A stretch of 64,000 nt of DNA, taken from the NCBI GenBank assembly GCA_965219705.1, contig OZ244789.1, positions 2,790,001-2,854,000 on the forward strand, read 5' to 3'. The stretch's first letter is position 1; each line of letters begins with the position of its first letter. Position numbers and translations under genes: made by a program. Below the pieces are notes generated by a model that was not told the DNA's origin, did not search any database, and was given only the letters and a program-made list of their open reading frames with translations. This stretch comes from JAJECS01 sp965219705 (GTDB lineage Bacteria > Chloroflexota > UBA11872). Positions 1 to 9,278 of this stretch are shown one piece after another.

Positions 1-121
1 GCCGTCAGCCCTAAGCCCGCCCACAGGCCGCGGTACCGCAGAACGGTGGACAACGCGCTACGTAGTCCGGGTGACCGTGTCGTGGTCGAATCCCAAGCAG
101 GTGGCAAGCCGTCGCACGAGC

Positions 122-862
122 TTAGGCGGCGGGATCGCGCGCCGTCAGCAGCGACGCCAGAAACGGCTCGGACAAGGGCACGCCCCGGGCGCGCGTGTCA
201 CGGTGCGCCGCGCGCGCGTCGTACGGAATGCGCCGCAGGGTGGCCGACCAGCGGCCCGACGCGTCGTCCAGCACTGCGTAGGTGCCTTGCCCGGGCTGAC
301 CGTCGTAGGTTCGGCCCACCGAGCCGCAATTCACGACGAGCAGGCGCCCCACGTGGCGCACGAAGGCGCGGTGCGTGTGGCCGCAGACCAGGACCGTCGC
401 GTCCACCGCCGCGATCCGGGGACTCAGTTGCTCGTCCGATGCATCGGGGTGGATCCCAGCCTCGTCATTGCCGGGCGCGGCATGAACCACCACCAACGGC
501 CCCGCGGCCGACGGCATGCGCACTACGGTGCGCATCGAGGCCATGCGTTCGACCAGCCGATCGCCCAGTTGCGCGCGCGTCCACGCCACGTTGCGCTCGA
601 GGTGGTCGGCTGCCGCGGGCGAGGTCTCGCGCAACCCGCGCAAGACCGGATGAGGATTCACCAGATAGCGGTCCGTATTGCCCTGCACCGAGGGCCACCC
701 GAGGTCCAGCAGTCGCTGCCAGCATTCCAGCCCGTGCGCGCCGAAGAGCGCTGCGTCGCCGCCAAAGACCACTAGGTCGGGCGCTTGCGTTCGCAGGTCG
801 GCCAACACGGCCAAGAAGGCGCCGAGATTCCCGTGAATGTCGGTGACGACCGCCAGGCGCAT
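122..862 (-). CDS. Metallophosphoesterase (YfcE/calcineurin-like)
   Basis: The 246-residue product carries the ordered metal-binding motifs of calcineurin-like phosphoesterases: DIHGN near residue 8, GGDA near 40, GNTD near 66, VHAAPG mid-protein and GHTHR near 160. The family hydrolyses phosphomono- or diesters with two metal ions; the substrate cannot be read from sequence. I chose the ATG just before RLAVVTDIHG because the metal site must be near the N terminus; an upstream in-frame start would add ten unrelated residues. It is divergent from the LarA-like gene, with a gap of 67 bases that must hold both promoters. No signal peptide is visible, so it is probably cytoplasmic. Confidence 0.9.
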   Translation of the reverse strand: MRLAVVTDIHGNLGAFLAVLADLRTQAPDLVVFGGDAALFGAHGLECWQRLLDLGWPSVQGNTDRYLVNPHPVLRGLRETSPAAADHLERNVAWTRAQLGDRLVERMASMRTVVRMPSAAGPLVVVHAAPGNDEAGIHPDASDEQLSPRIAAVDATVLVCGHTHRAFVRHVGRLLVVNCGSVGRTYDGQPGQGTYAVLDDASGRWSATLRRIPYDARAAHRDTRARGVPLSEPFLASLLTARDPAA

Positions 863-929
863 GACGACTAGAGTGCACCAGAATGTGCCCAATCGCCAGC
901 GGGCGAGGCGGCTTGGCTACACTCCCGGC

Positions 930-2195
930 GTGGCCGTCCACGATCACGTTCCGCCGCCGCGCATGCACCTGGTCCGGCAGCGCTTCGACGCCACCGAGGT
1001 TGCTGACTTCGATCGGCGGCTCGGCGCCGAGGCGCGGGCCATTCTCGAGGCCCGGGGCATTGGCCCGGGTTCACGCATTGCCATAGCCGTCGGGTCGCGC
1101 GGCGTCTCGCCGATTGCAGATGTCGTCCGGCTCGTCAGCGAGGCGATTCGATCGCTCGGTGGCGATCCCTTCATCGTTCCCGCCATGGGCAGCCACGGCG
1201 GCGGCACGGCTGCCGGGCAAGCGCAGGTGCTGGCCGGATACGGGATTAGCGAAGCGGCGCTGGGCGTGCCGGTGCGAGCGACCATGGACACGGTCGAGTT
1301 CGGCGCGACCGACCATGGGGTCCCGGTGCACATGGACGCGGTGGCCGCCGCCGCTGACGGCATCGTCGTCATCGGCCGAGTCAAGCCGCACACTTCGTTT
1401 CGCGGGCCCGTCGAAAGCGGTCTGTGCAAGATGCTCGCCATCGGACTCGGCAATCGACGGGGCGCCGAAGCCATTCATGCGCATGACCTTGCCGTCACCG
1501 TCCCGGCCGCCGCTCGAGTCGCGCTGTCGGCGGGGCCGGTATGCCTGGGCGTGGCGCTGGTCGAGAACGCCTTTGACCGCCCCCATCGCCTGGCGGTCGT
1601 CGAGCCGAAAGCCTTTGAGGCCACCGATCGCGATCTGCTCCAAGTCGCCCGCGGCGTGATTCCCCGCGTCCCGCTCGACCGGCTCGATCTGCTGCTGATC
1701 GACCGGATGGGCAAGAACGTGTCCGGCACCGGCATGGATCCCAACGTGATCGGTATGTGGCGGCGGCTGCCGGAGTTGCCGCGCGAGCCCGAGTATCGGT
1801 GGCTGGCCGTCCTGGGCCTGACCGAGCAATCCCACGGCAACGCGGTCGGCATCGGCATGGCGGATCTCACGAGTCGCAAGCTCACGGATGCCATCGACCC
1901 CGTCCCCACGCATGCCAACGTGCTCACCAGCATGGCCGTGGGCATGGCGAAGGTTCCCGTGACGCTGTCCAACGACCAAGCGTGCTATGCAATGGGCTTG
2001 ACGCTGGCCCGGCGCTCGTCGTCCGAGCCGCTGCGAGTGGCGCGCATCGCTTCCACGATGGAGTTGGAGACCTTCTGGCTGAGCGATACGGCGTTGCCCG
2101 AGTTGCCCCACAGTTGCGAAGTCATGGCCAGCCGATCGGCCTTCGAATTCGGCAAGGACGGATCCATCGTCGAAGTTGGCGCCTACGCCCATTGA
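930..2195 (+). CDS. LarA-like (nickel-dependent lactate racemase family) protein
   Basis: The N-terminal half looks like a LarA-type domain: IAIAVGSRGVSP is followed by PAMGSHGGG and later PHTSFRGPVESGLCKM. In characterised LarA the equivalent region binds the nickel-pincer cofactor and lactate, but the DRTRP-type signature is replaced here by GSRGVSP, so racemase activity should not be assumed. Length is about 421 residues, normal for the family. A GTG at 930 or an ATG at 963 could be the start; neither has a strong ribosome binding site. The MFS transporter gene begins shortly downstream on the same strand and may be co-transcribed. Annotation to family level only. Confidence 0.75.
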   Translation: MAVHDHVPPPRMHLVRQRFDATEVADFDRRLGAEARAILEARGIGPGSRIAIAVGSRGVSPIADVVRLVSEAIRSLGGDPFIVPAMGSHGGGTAAGQAQVLAGYGISEAALGVPVRATMDTVEFGATDHGVPVHMDAVAAAADGIVVIGRVKPHTSFRGPVESGLCKMLAIGLGNRRGAEAIHAHDLAVTVPAAARVALSAGPVCLGVALVENAFDRPHRLAVVEPKAFEATDRDLLQVARGVIPRVPLDRLDLLLIDRMGKNVSGTGMDPNVIGMWRRLPELPREPEYRWLAVLGLTEQSHGNAVGIGMADLTSRKLTDAIDPVPTHANVLTSMAVGMAKVPVTLSNDQACYAMGLTLARRSSSEPLRVARIASTMELETFWLSDTALPELPHSCEVMASRSAFEFGKDGSIVEVGAYAH

Positions 2196-2252
2196 CGCGC
2201 CTTCCGCATCGTGCGGGCACACCGACATCTGGCTGAACCGACCCTGGGGCCG

Positions 2253-3437
2253 GTGCTCGTGAACCGGCAGCGCCTCCTAATTGCCAGCGGGTGGTTTTTC
2301 GCGTCGCTTGGCGTCGCCTTCAACGCCCTTGGGCCCGCCTTGGAGGCCATCCGTGAGGACTTCAACCTCGAATACGTCGGTGCGGGGATGGCGCTTGCGG
2401 CGCTCGGGCTGGGCTATACCGCGGGCTCACTGGTTGGCGGCCCCGTGTCGGACCGGGCCGGAACTCGTCCGAGCATCATCGTCGCCTCGGCGGTCGCGGC
2501 CGTTGGCATGCTGCTCGCCGGGCTCAGCCCGGCGCTGCCGGCATTTCTTGCCGGGCTGGTCATCGCGGCCGTCGGTTTGGGCGCGACGGAGGTTGCCATC
2601 ACGGCCTGGATCGCGCGCGGCGAAACCGGGCCTTCCGTGCGAGACCTCAATCTGGCGCAGCTTGGGTTTGCCGTGGGAGCCATTGCCGCACCGGCCATCG
2701 TTGGCGGTGCATTTGCTCTTGGCTGGGGCTGGCGACCGACGGTGGTGTTGAGCGCGCTGCTGGTCGCGAGTGTCGCGGGCGCGTTCATGACCGTTCCGGC
2801 CGCTCGAAGCCCCCTGGCGCACACGCCGCTTCGCGGCGTCCTGCGCGCGGCCGCGTCGCCGGTGTTGCTGCTCATCGGCGTCGCGGCAGCGCTGGTCGTC
2901 GTTCTGGAGACCGGATTGGGCGGGTTCTTCGCACCGTTCCTGGAGCACGAATTCGATCTGGATCGCCCCGCCGCGGCCGTGATGCTGACAGTCTTCTGGG
3001 CGGGCGGATTTGCCGGGCGGTTGCTCGGGGCATGGCTCAGCGGTCGCCTGGACTTGTTCACCTGGCTGATCGGCGCGGCAATCGCGTCGGCGGGCGCGGC
3101 CCTGCTGGCGGCGTTGGGGCCGTCGACATGGATGGCCGTCACGGGGCTTGCGCTGGCCGGTGTCGCCAGCGGCGCGCTCATTCCCTCACTCTTTGCGTTT
3201 GCGGCGGGTCATCGACCGGCTGATGCGGGGGCGATGCTCGGGGCGGTGATCGCCATTGTCGGCTTGGGCGCCATCGCCGCGTCATTGGGAATCGGCCGCG
3301 CCGCTGACGCATGGACGCTGCGCGGCGCCATGCTCATCGTCCCGGTGGCCATGGTCGCCACCGTACTGACGTTGCTTGCCATACGCGCGCTCGTGGCGCG
3401 TCCAGCTGACGAACGCGGACCGAATCCGGAGCGCTAG
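2253..3437 (+). CDS. MFS transporter
   Basis: A 394-residue, very hydrophobic protein with about twelve predicted membrane segments, rich in Gly and Ala. After the second segment there is a GGPVSDRAGTRP stretch, matching the conserved loop 2-3 motif of major facilitator proteins. Substrate unknown. GTG codons at 2253 and 2259 are both possible starts; upstream in-frame sequence is not membrane-like. The gene converges on the solute-binding protein gene and the two stop codons share the tetranucleotide CTAG at 3434-3437, so there is no room for a conventional terminator between them. Confidence 0.88.
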   Translation: MLVNRQRLLIASGWFFASLGVAFNALGPALEAIREDFNLEYVGAGMALAALGLGYTAGSLVGGPVSDRAGTRPSIIVASAVAAVGMLLAGLSPALPAFLAGLVIAAVGLGATEVAITAWIARGETGPSVRDLNLAQLGFAVGAIAAPAIVGGAFALGWGWRPTVVLSALLVASVAGAFMTVPAARSPLAHTPLRGVLRAAASPVLLLIGVAAALVVVLETGLGGFFAPFLEHEFDLDRPAAAVMLTVFWAGGFAGRLLGAWLSGRLDLFTWLIGAAIASAGAALLAALGPSTWMAVTGLALAGVASGALIPSLFAFAAGHRPADAGAMLGAVIAIVGLGAIAASLGIGRAADAWTLRGAMLIVPVAMVATVLTLLAIRALVARPADERGPNPER

Positions 3438-5083
3438 CTTGCGTCGCTGACGATGACGGCGCGCAGGTCAATGGCTCCCGTCACGGCTTCCAGCCCGAAG
3501 CCGGTGATGCGCGGGTGGAGCAAGTAGGCGTCGGCGTGATAGCCGATGCCAATGGCCGGTTGCTCGGCCTCGAGCACCGAGTCCGCCTCGCGGTAGGCGC
3601 GTCGCCGCGCCGCGGGGTCCGTTGCCGCTCCCGCCTCGCGCACGTGGCGGTCGAAGCTTTCATTCCGCCATCCGGCGCCGAGATAGTCGACGTCGGAGAC
3701 CCAGAGCGCGTCGTACCAGTTGGCGGGGTCCGCAAACTCGGATGTCCACCCACCTCGATACATGTCGAAATCGCCGGGGTCGTCGGTGAATGTCAGGAAG
3801 TCGCGCCACGATCGCTCGTCAGGCGCAACCTCGACCCCAAGGGTCTCGCGCCACGTTGCGGCCAGATATGCGGCGAGACGTTTCCATGTGTCCGTCGCGT
3901 GAAAGGTGAACCGCAGTGGCGGCAAGCCCTCGCCACCGGGGAACCCCGCCTGTGCCAGCAGGTCACGCGCGCGCCCAACATCCGGCGCCGGTTGCGGGAT
4001 ATCGCGGGCGAGGGTGCTCGTGGGCACGATCGACCATCCGGGAAGCGTCGGCTCCTCAAACACGGCTGCCGCAATCTGTTCGCGGTCGAGCACCATGCCC
4101 AGCGCTCGCCGGACCTTCACCTGGTTCCAGGGAGGCTTGGTGGTGTTGAACACGAGGAACCAGGTGCCGGCCCGCTCGAACAGGCGCAGCCGTTCGCGCA
4201 GCTGATCGTCGGCGCGGGCCGATCGGTACGCCGCCCCGCGCACCGGCGCCACGTCGACCGTACCGCCGCGAAACGCGAGCAGTGGTGAACCGTCCTCCTG
4301 CGGGAAGCGCACGATGACTTCGCGAAAGCGGCCGGGTTCCCCCCAGTAGTGCTCGTTCCGAAACAAGGTGATGCCGCGGCCTTCGTCCCACTGCGCCAGC
4401 TGGTATCGGCCGTTGCTCCGCAGCGTGCGGGGTCGGGTCCAGCCGGAGCCGTAGGACCGGATTTCGCCCTCCGGGAGCGGGAAGAACGTCGGTGCCGCAA
4501 CCCTTGCCGGAAACCCGGGAGACGGCTCGGCCAGATGAACGCGCAGCGTCGCGTCGTCCGGTGCACTGATCCCGATGGCTTCGGTGTTCCCGGTGAGTCC
4601 ATAGGCGTAGTCGCGCGCGCCCACCACCGGGAACAGGAGATAGTTGAACGCCCCACCGATTTCCGGGCTGAGATTTCGGCGCCAGGCCCAGGCGAAGGCG
4701 TCCGCGGTCACCGGCTCACCGGTCATCCATTGAGCGTCTTCGCGGATCGTGAACGTGATGCTGCGCCCGGCGTTGCTCACGTCCCAGCTTGCCGCTGCCG
4801 CCGGCACCGGCAGCCCGTCGCCGCCGACGGTGATGAGGGGCTCGAACAGTGCATTGAGGATCGTGAACTCGTTGGGCGCGGACGCCAGCGCTGGATCGAG
4901 CGTGAGCGGCTCCCGCAGCAGAAGCTCGATCTTGCCGCCCTCGCCGGATGGGCCGGGCTCGCCGGGTTCGCCGCAAGCCGCCAGTGCCGTCGCGCCCGCC
5001 GCGACGCCCACGGCCGCCAGGAAGCGCCGGCGGGGCAGCGCGGGGCTAGTGGGGCGCGATCTCAACGTCGGTGAGCCATTCAC
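3434..5083 (-). CDS. ABC transporter substrate-binding lipoprotein, family 5 (oligopeptide type)
   Basis: About 540 residues with the fold signature of family 5 solute-binding proteins: LTLDPALAS after the signal, repeated W/Y-rich segments and a C-terminal WYDALW region. The N terminus is a twin-arginine signal (LPRRRFLAAVGVAAGATA) ending in a lipobox LAAC, so it is probably exported folded by Tat and lipid-anchored; an lgt gene lies elsewhere in the window. GTG at 5083 and TTG at 5065 both give that signal and both overlap the end of the upstream SBP gene, showing translational coupling. No permease or ATPase gene is adjacent. Confidence 0.9.
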   Translation of the reverse strand: MNGSPTLRSRPTSPALPRRRFLAAVGVAAGATALAACGEPGEPGPSGEGGKIELLLREPLTLDPALASAPNEFTILNALFEPLITVGGDGLPVPAAAASWDVSNAGRSITFTIREDAQWMTGEPVTADAFAWAWRRNLSPEIGGAFNYLLFPVVGARDYAYGLTGNTEAIGISAPDDATLRVHLAEPSPGFPARVAAPTFFPLPEGEIRSYGSGWTRPRTLRSNGRYQLAQWDEGRGITLFRNEHYWGEPGRFREVIVRFPQEDGSPLLAFRGGTVDVAPVRGAAYRSARADDQLRERLRLFERAGTWFLVFNTTKPPWNQVKVRRALGMVLDREQIAAAVFEEPTLPGWSIVPTSTLARDIPQPAPDVGRARDLLAQAGFPGGEGLPPLRFTFHATDTWKRLAAYLAATWRETLGVEVAPDERSWRDFLTFTDDPGDFDMYRGGWTSEFADPANWYDALWVSDVDYLGAGWRNESFDRHVREAGAATDPAARRRAYREADSVLEAEQPAIGIGYHADAYLLHPRITGFGLEAVTGAIDLRAVIVSDAS

Positions 5084-6647
5084 GCACGACCGGCTGACCC
5101 GGATACTGCGTGACCCATGGTTGCACGAGTTCGTGCGACACACTGTGGGCGACAGGGATCACGGCGCCGCGCTCGACGATGCGCGATTCGGCCAGCCGGT
5201 AGAGCGCCATCCGCCGATCGAGCTGCCGCTCGCTGCTCGCCAGGGCGAGCAACAAGTCGACGAAGCCGTCATTGAAGCCACCGTAGTTGTCGGGCCGATC
5301 GGAGCCGAAGAGCGTGTCCAGGAAGCCGAACGGGTCGGGGAAGTCCGCAATCCAGGACACCAGGTAGACGTGCCGCGAGCTCGCGGCTGTCGTGAGGTTC
5401 TCCACGACGTCCAAGTACTCCAGGAAATCGAATTGCTCGACCGAGATGTCGACGCCCAACTGGTCCCGCCACGGCTCGACGATTGCACGCGTCATTCCGC
5501 CTGCGCTCAACCCCGCACCCGCCGTCACGAAGATGAGCTCCGGCCACTGCTCGACCGGGCCGTGCGGCGAAAGCTTGAGCTCTCGCTGCGCCGCATCGAG
5601 GTCGAATGGCAGGCCCGGATAGTCCGCCTGATATCCAGGCATGCCGGGGGGCAGAATGCCGCGCGCCTCCGCCTCATGGCCCCGCAAGGTGACCCGGTTG
5701 ATACGCGGACGGTCGACCGCATGCGCGAACGCGCGGCGCGCATGGTGGTCGTCAAACGGCGGCCGCGAGGTGTTGAAGCCCACGTACGTCAGTGCGAGCG
5801 TTGGCGTCTGGCGCAGCTCGGCCGCGCGCGGCTCCCGCGGGTCGGAGAATCGATCGACGTTGGCCCCACCCACCTGGACGATGTCGAGTTGGTCTTGCTC
5901 GTAACGCAGCAGCGACTCACCGGGGGCGAACTCGGTCAGGCGAACTATTGACGGACCCGACTGCCTCGGCAGGTAGTTTGGGGCCGACTCCAGCACGACC
6001 TCGGCCCGTGGCCTGAAGGACGTGAGCCGAAATGGCCCCGACCCATTCGGACGCGAGGACCATCCCGGCCCCTTTGCCACGTTCTCGCGGTCCACGACCA
6101 GGCTGGCGCCCTGGGCGACCAGCGCCGGAAAGTAGGCGGCGTGTTGGACCAGGCGCACTTCGAGCTGCTGGTCGCCGAGCACGCGCACGCCGCGCAGCGT
6201 CTGCGTCGCGCCGCTCGTCACCGCGTCGGCGCCCTCGATGTTGCCCAGCGTCACGCTGGCCGTGTGCGATCCGGTGCTGGGATGGAGCGCCCGTTCCCAC
6301 GACCAGCGCACGTCGTCGGCGGTGAGCGGCCGCCCGTCGTGAAACTGCAAGCCGTCGCGGAGCTGAAACAGATAGCGGTGGCCGCCGTCTGTCACCTGCC
6401 AGTCCCGGGCCAGCGCCGGCTCCGGCCGCAGCTGCGCGTCGATCCGCGTGAGTCCGGCAAAGACCTCGATCGCATAGCCGGCGGAGCCCGCATCGCGCAC
6501 GATTGCCGGGTCGATGGTTTCCGGGGTGGTGGTATCCAAGCGAAGCGTGCCGCCCACGGGGGCCGCGTGCGCAACCGACGCTCCGCCGCTCGCGGCAAGC
6601 GCGCCAAGCGCCGCGGCCCCCAGCTTCAGGACATCGCGGCGCTGAAT
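5046..6647 (-). CDS. ABC transporter substrate-binding protein, family 5, Tat signal, probable ATT start
   Basis: A second family 5 solute-binding protein (GGTLRLDTTTPETIDPA at the mature N terminus; PNYLPRQSGPS and YVGFNTSRPPF further on). From the first GTG at 6557 it would lack a signal peptide. Reading upstream in frame gives IQRRDVLKLGAAALGALAAS, a good Tat signal, but no ATG, GTG or TTG precedes it. ATT at 6647 lies ten bases after AGGAG, which overlaps the Nudix stop codon, and is my preferred start. It is a tandem paralog of the downstream SBP and the third gene of the dcd-Nudix-SBP-SBP operon. The start needs protein-level proof. Confidence 0.85.
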   Translation of the reverse strand: MQRRDVLKLGAAALGALAASGGASVAHAAPVGGTLRLDTTTPETIDPAIVRDAGSAGYAIEVFAGLTRIDAQLRPEPALARDWQVTDGGHRYLFQLRDGLQFHDGRPLTADDVRWSWERALHPSTGSHTASVTLGNIEGADAVTSGATQTLRGVRVLGDQQLEVRLVQHAAYFPALVAQGASLVVDRENVAKGPGWSSRPNGSGPFRLTSFRPRAEVVLESAPNYLPRQSGPSIVRLTEFAPGESLLRYEQDQLDIVQVGGANVDRFSDPREPRAAELRQTPTLALTYVGFNTSRPPFDDHHARRAFAHAVDRPRINRVTLRGHEAEARGILPPGMPGYQADYPGLPFDLDAAQRELKLSPHGPVEQWPELIFVTAGAGLSAGGMTRAIVEPWRDQLGVDISVEQFDFLEYLDVVENLTTAASSRHVYLVSWIADFPDPFGFLDTLFGSDRPDNYGGFNDGFVDLLLALASSERQLDRRMALYRLAESRIVERGAVIPVAHSVSHELVQPWVTQYPGQPVVREWLTDVEIAPH

Positions 6648-6660
6648 CGAGACGAGACTC

Positions 6661-7143
6661 CTACGGCGTGACGCCCTCGGGCACCGACCGGCGCAGACTC
6701 TCCTCAGCGCGCACCATCACCGTGCGCTCATTCGCGTGATGCAGCATGCGGATGGCGTCCGCCACACTCACCCAGCGGGCTTCCACGTGCTCGGCGGGGT
6801 CAGGACGGATGTTGCCGCCGCGTGCCAGCAAGAGGTACTGGTGCACGATCTTGGGCACGAAGCCCGTCCAGAGATCGGGCCGGACTTCATAGCGAATCTC
6901 GCCCAGGTCCTCTTGGACGTCGCTGACGATCCCGGTCTCTTCCAGAACTTCGCGGACGGCGGCGTCATCGGGCGCCTCGCCTCGCTCGACGGCGCCCTTG
7001 GGAAGGACCCACGCGCCGCGCTGCGTCTGCACCAGCGCCACTTCAATTCGGCCCCGGCGGACGCGGTAGACGACGCCGCCGGAGGACTCCAGATACGGCT
7101 CATCGTCGTTGTTGACGGCGGGTGGTTGCGGTTCGGCAGTCAT
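6661..7143 (-). CDS. Nudix hydrolase
   Basis: A 160-residue protein with a full Nudix box: GAVERGEAPDDAAVREV is followed by LEETGI, fitting the GX5EX7REUXEEXGU pattern with its metal-binding glutamates. Family members cleave nucleoside diphosphates linked to another moiety. The LPKG before the box resembles diadenosine polyphosphate or MutT-like hydrolases, but the substrate is not determined. Its ATG overlaps the dcd stop as ATGA, so the two nucleotide-housekeeping genes are translationally coupled. The stop codon overlaps the ribosome binding site of the following SBP gene. Confidence 0.92.
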   Translation of the reverse strand: MTAEPQPPAVNNDDEPYLESSGGVVYRVRRGRIEVALVQTQRGAWVLPKGAVERGEAPDDAAVREVLEETGIVSDVQEDLGEIRYEVRPDLWTGFVPKIVHQYLLLARGGNIRPDPAEHVEARWVSVADAIRMLHHANERTVMVRAEESLRRSVPEGVTP

Positions 7144-7739
7144 CCTGTTTCGTTGCCTCCACTCTGGCTCGGGACGTCTGAAAATCTCAGATGCGCCCGG
7201 CTGGGCGTCGATTCCTGCTGGCCCTGATACCTGCTGCCGAGACCGGGAGATCCGTAGGGCCGCTCGGCGGGCGTGGTCAACTGCATGACTGATAGCTGGC
7301 CGATCTTCATCGCGGGCCGCAGCAAGATCGGCAGCGTGGCGATGTTGGCCAGCTCCAGGGTGAACTTGCCCCGAAATCCGGGATCGACGTAGCCTGCGGT
7401 GCTGTGCACCATCAGCCCCAGCCGACCGAGGGAGCTCTTGCCCTCGATCCGACCAACAAGATCGTCCGGCATGGCGACATGCTCCATGGTGCCGCCGAGC
7501 ACGAACTCGCCGGGATGAAGCACAAATGGCTCATCGGAGCTAACGGCTACTTTCTCGGTTAACTTTCGCTGATCCATGCGTGGGTCGATGTGCGTGTCGG
7601 TGTGATTCAGGAATACCCGCATCACGGTCCCAAGCCGAAGGTCGATGCTCGACGGCTGCACCGCGGCATCGTCAAACGGCTCGATGCGAAGGCGCCCTGA
7701 GGCGATAACCTCGCGTAGGCTCCTATCGCTGAGAACCAC
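7140..7739 (-). CDS. dcd: dCTP deaminase
   Basis: A 199-residue protein matching deoxycytidine triphosphate deaminase: AVQPSSIDLRLG near residue 26, EGKSSLGRLGL near 105 and the active-site region STAGYVDPGFRGKFTLE with the catalytic glutamate. It converts dCTP to dUTP, feeding dTMP synthesis; some relatives also hydrolyse dUTP. I place the start at GTG 7739 (VVLSDRSLRE), which gives the normal family length and has GAGG upstream; a longer frame to 7907 runs into the divergent glycerol kinase gene and looks non-coding. First gene of the leftward operon with Nudix and two SBPs. Confidence 0.93.
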   Translation of the reverse strand: MVLSDRSLREVIASGRLRIEPFDDAAVQPSSIDLRLGTVMRVFLNHTDTHIDPRMDQRKLTEKVAVSSDEPFVLHPGEFVLGGTMEHVAMPDDLVGRIEGKSSLGRLGLMVHSTAGYVDPGFRGKFTLELANIATLPILLRPAMKIGQLSVMQLTTPAERPYGSPGLGSRYQGQQESTPSRAHLRFSDVPSQSGGNETG

Positions 7740-7802
7740 TCTCGCGCAACCTCGATTGAACTCAATGCTACCGTACCTGACCCCTCGGCCCCAGGCACCG
7801 CG

Positions 7803-9278
7803 GTGATCCTCGCCATCGATCAAGGCACCAGCGGCACCGCGGCCTTCGTCGTGGCGCCTGACGGAACCGTGGCCGGTCAGGGACGCATCCCGATCGCCGC
7901 GCATCACCCACGGCCCGGTTGGGTCGAGCAGGATGCCACGGAGATCTGGCGCAGCGTACAGCGCGCCGCACGACTGGCGCTGGCGGACGTCGGCGACCCG
8001 CCCCTGGCAGCGCTGGGGTTAACCAACCAACGCGAGACGGCGGTGGCGTGGGATGAACGCTCGGGCCGCCCGCTGGCGCCGGCCATCGTGTGGCAGGACC
8101 GGCGCACGGCGCCGCGCTGCGAGGCGCTGCGGGAGGACGGCTGGGATCCGCGCATTCGGTCGCTGACGGGGCTGACCATCGATCCGTACTTCTCGGCCAC
8201 GGCCTACGAGTGGATGCTCGCCAGCCATCACTCGGTCCGCGAGGCGGCGCGGCGCGGCACCCTGCGGCTGGGCACGGTGGACGCGTGGATCGTGTGGAAC
8301 CTCAGCGGCGGCGCGCATGTCACCGACGTGTCGAACGCCTCGCGCACGATGCTGATGGACCTGCGCACCCAGGAGTGGTCCGCCGAATTGCTCGATCTGT
8401 TCGACATATCGCGCGCGGCATTGCCGATGATCGTCGACTCCGCCGGTGAGATTGCGCGCACGGCGCCGGAAGCGGGCATCGCGGACGGCATCCCAATCGC
8501 CGGCGTCGCCGGGGACCAGCAGGCGGCGCTGTTCGGACACCTGGCCCATGCGCCCGGTGACATCAAGGTGACCTACGGCACCGGCGGGTTCCTGCTGCAG
8601 GTCGCCGGCGAGGACCGCCCGGAAGACGTCGAGGGGCTGCTCACAACCGTCGCCTGGCGCCGCGAGGGACGCGTCACGTTCGCGCGCGAGGGCAGCGTGT
8701 TCGTGGCCGGCGCCGTCATCCAGTGGCTGCGCGACGGTCTGCGGCTCATCTCGCACGCCGCGGAATGCGAGGTGCTCGCGCGCCGGGTGCCAAACGCCGC
8801 GGGCGCGGTGATCGTGCCGGCATTTGCCGGCCTGGGCACACCCATTTGGGACCCGTTGGCGCGCGGCGCGATCGTGGGCCTGACGGCGGGCGTCAGCGCG
8901 GAGCACCTCTGCCGCGCCGCGCTCGAAGCCATCGCGCATCAGATCGCGGACGTGCTCGACGTCATGGATCCGAGCGACTCGCCGCTGCGGGTGGACGGCG
9001 GAGCGGCCGCCAGCGATTTGCTTCTGGAGCTCCAAGCCAGCATCGCAGGGCGTCTGGTCGTTCGCCCCGCACAGCTGGAAACGACAGCGCTGGGCGCCGC
9101 CTATCTCGCCGGGCTGGCGGCGGGCGTATGGCGCACGGCCGAGGAGATTCGCCAACTCCGTCCCCCCGATCGCGTCATAGACTCGCCCGGTGATCTGGGC
9201 GCCGTATCGCGTGACACGTGGCGCGCCGCCGTTGATCGGGCCCGCCGGTGGGCGCCATCAAGTGAGGCGTCGGCGTGA
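7803..9278 (+). CDS. glpK: Glycerol kinase
   Basis: A 491-residue FGGY-family kinase. It has the phosphate-binding DQGTSGTAA at residue 6, GLTNQRETAVAW near 77 and WQDRRT near 97, the glycerol-contacting signatures of GlpK, plus GDQQAALFGH and YGTGGFLL in the C-terminal half. It phosphorylates glycerol with ATP to glycerol 3-phosphate. GTG start, 63 bases from the divergent dcd start. Its stop overlaps the start of the acetoacetyl-CoA synthetase gene as GTGA. No glpF or glpD is seen, so glycerol uptake and the next oxidation step must be encoded elsewhere. Confidence 0.92.
   Translation: MILAIDQGTSGTAAFVVAPDGTVAGQGRIPIAAHHPRPGWVEQDATEIWRSVQRAARLALADVGDPPLAALGLTNQRETAVAWDERSGRPLAPAIVWQDRRTAPRCEALREDGWDPRIRSLTGLTIDPYFSATAYEWMLASHHSVREAARRGTLRLGTVDAWIVWNLSGGAHVTDVSNASRTMLMDLRTQEWSAELLDLFDISRAALPMIVDSAGEIARTAPEAGIADGIPIAGVAGDQQAALFGHLAHAPGDIKVTYGTGGFLLQVAGEDRPEDVEGLLTTVAWRREGRVTFAREGSVFVAGAVIQWLRDGLRLISHAAECEVLARRVPNAAGAVIVPAFAGLGTPIWDPLARGAIVGLTAGVSAEHLCRAALEAIAHQIADVLDVMDPSDSPLRVDGGAAASDLLLELQASIAGRLVVRPAQLETTALGAAYLAGLAAGVWRTAEEIRQLRPPDRVIDSPGDLGAVSRDTWRAAVDRARRWAPSSEASA

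Noticed and set aside
80..110. T-loop-like GGTCGAATCCC near the window start
   Set aside because: Flanking stems for a tRNA cannot be formed.
8019..9155. Long open frame opposite glycerol kinase
   Set aside because: Antisense shadow; the forward strand has full GlpK motifs.
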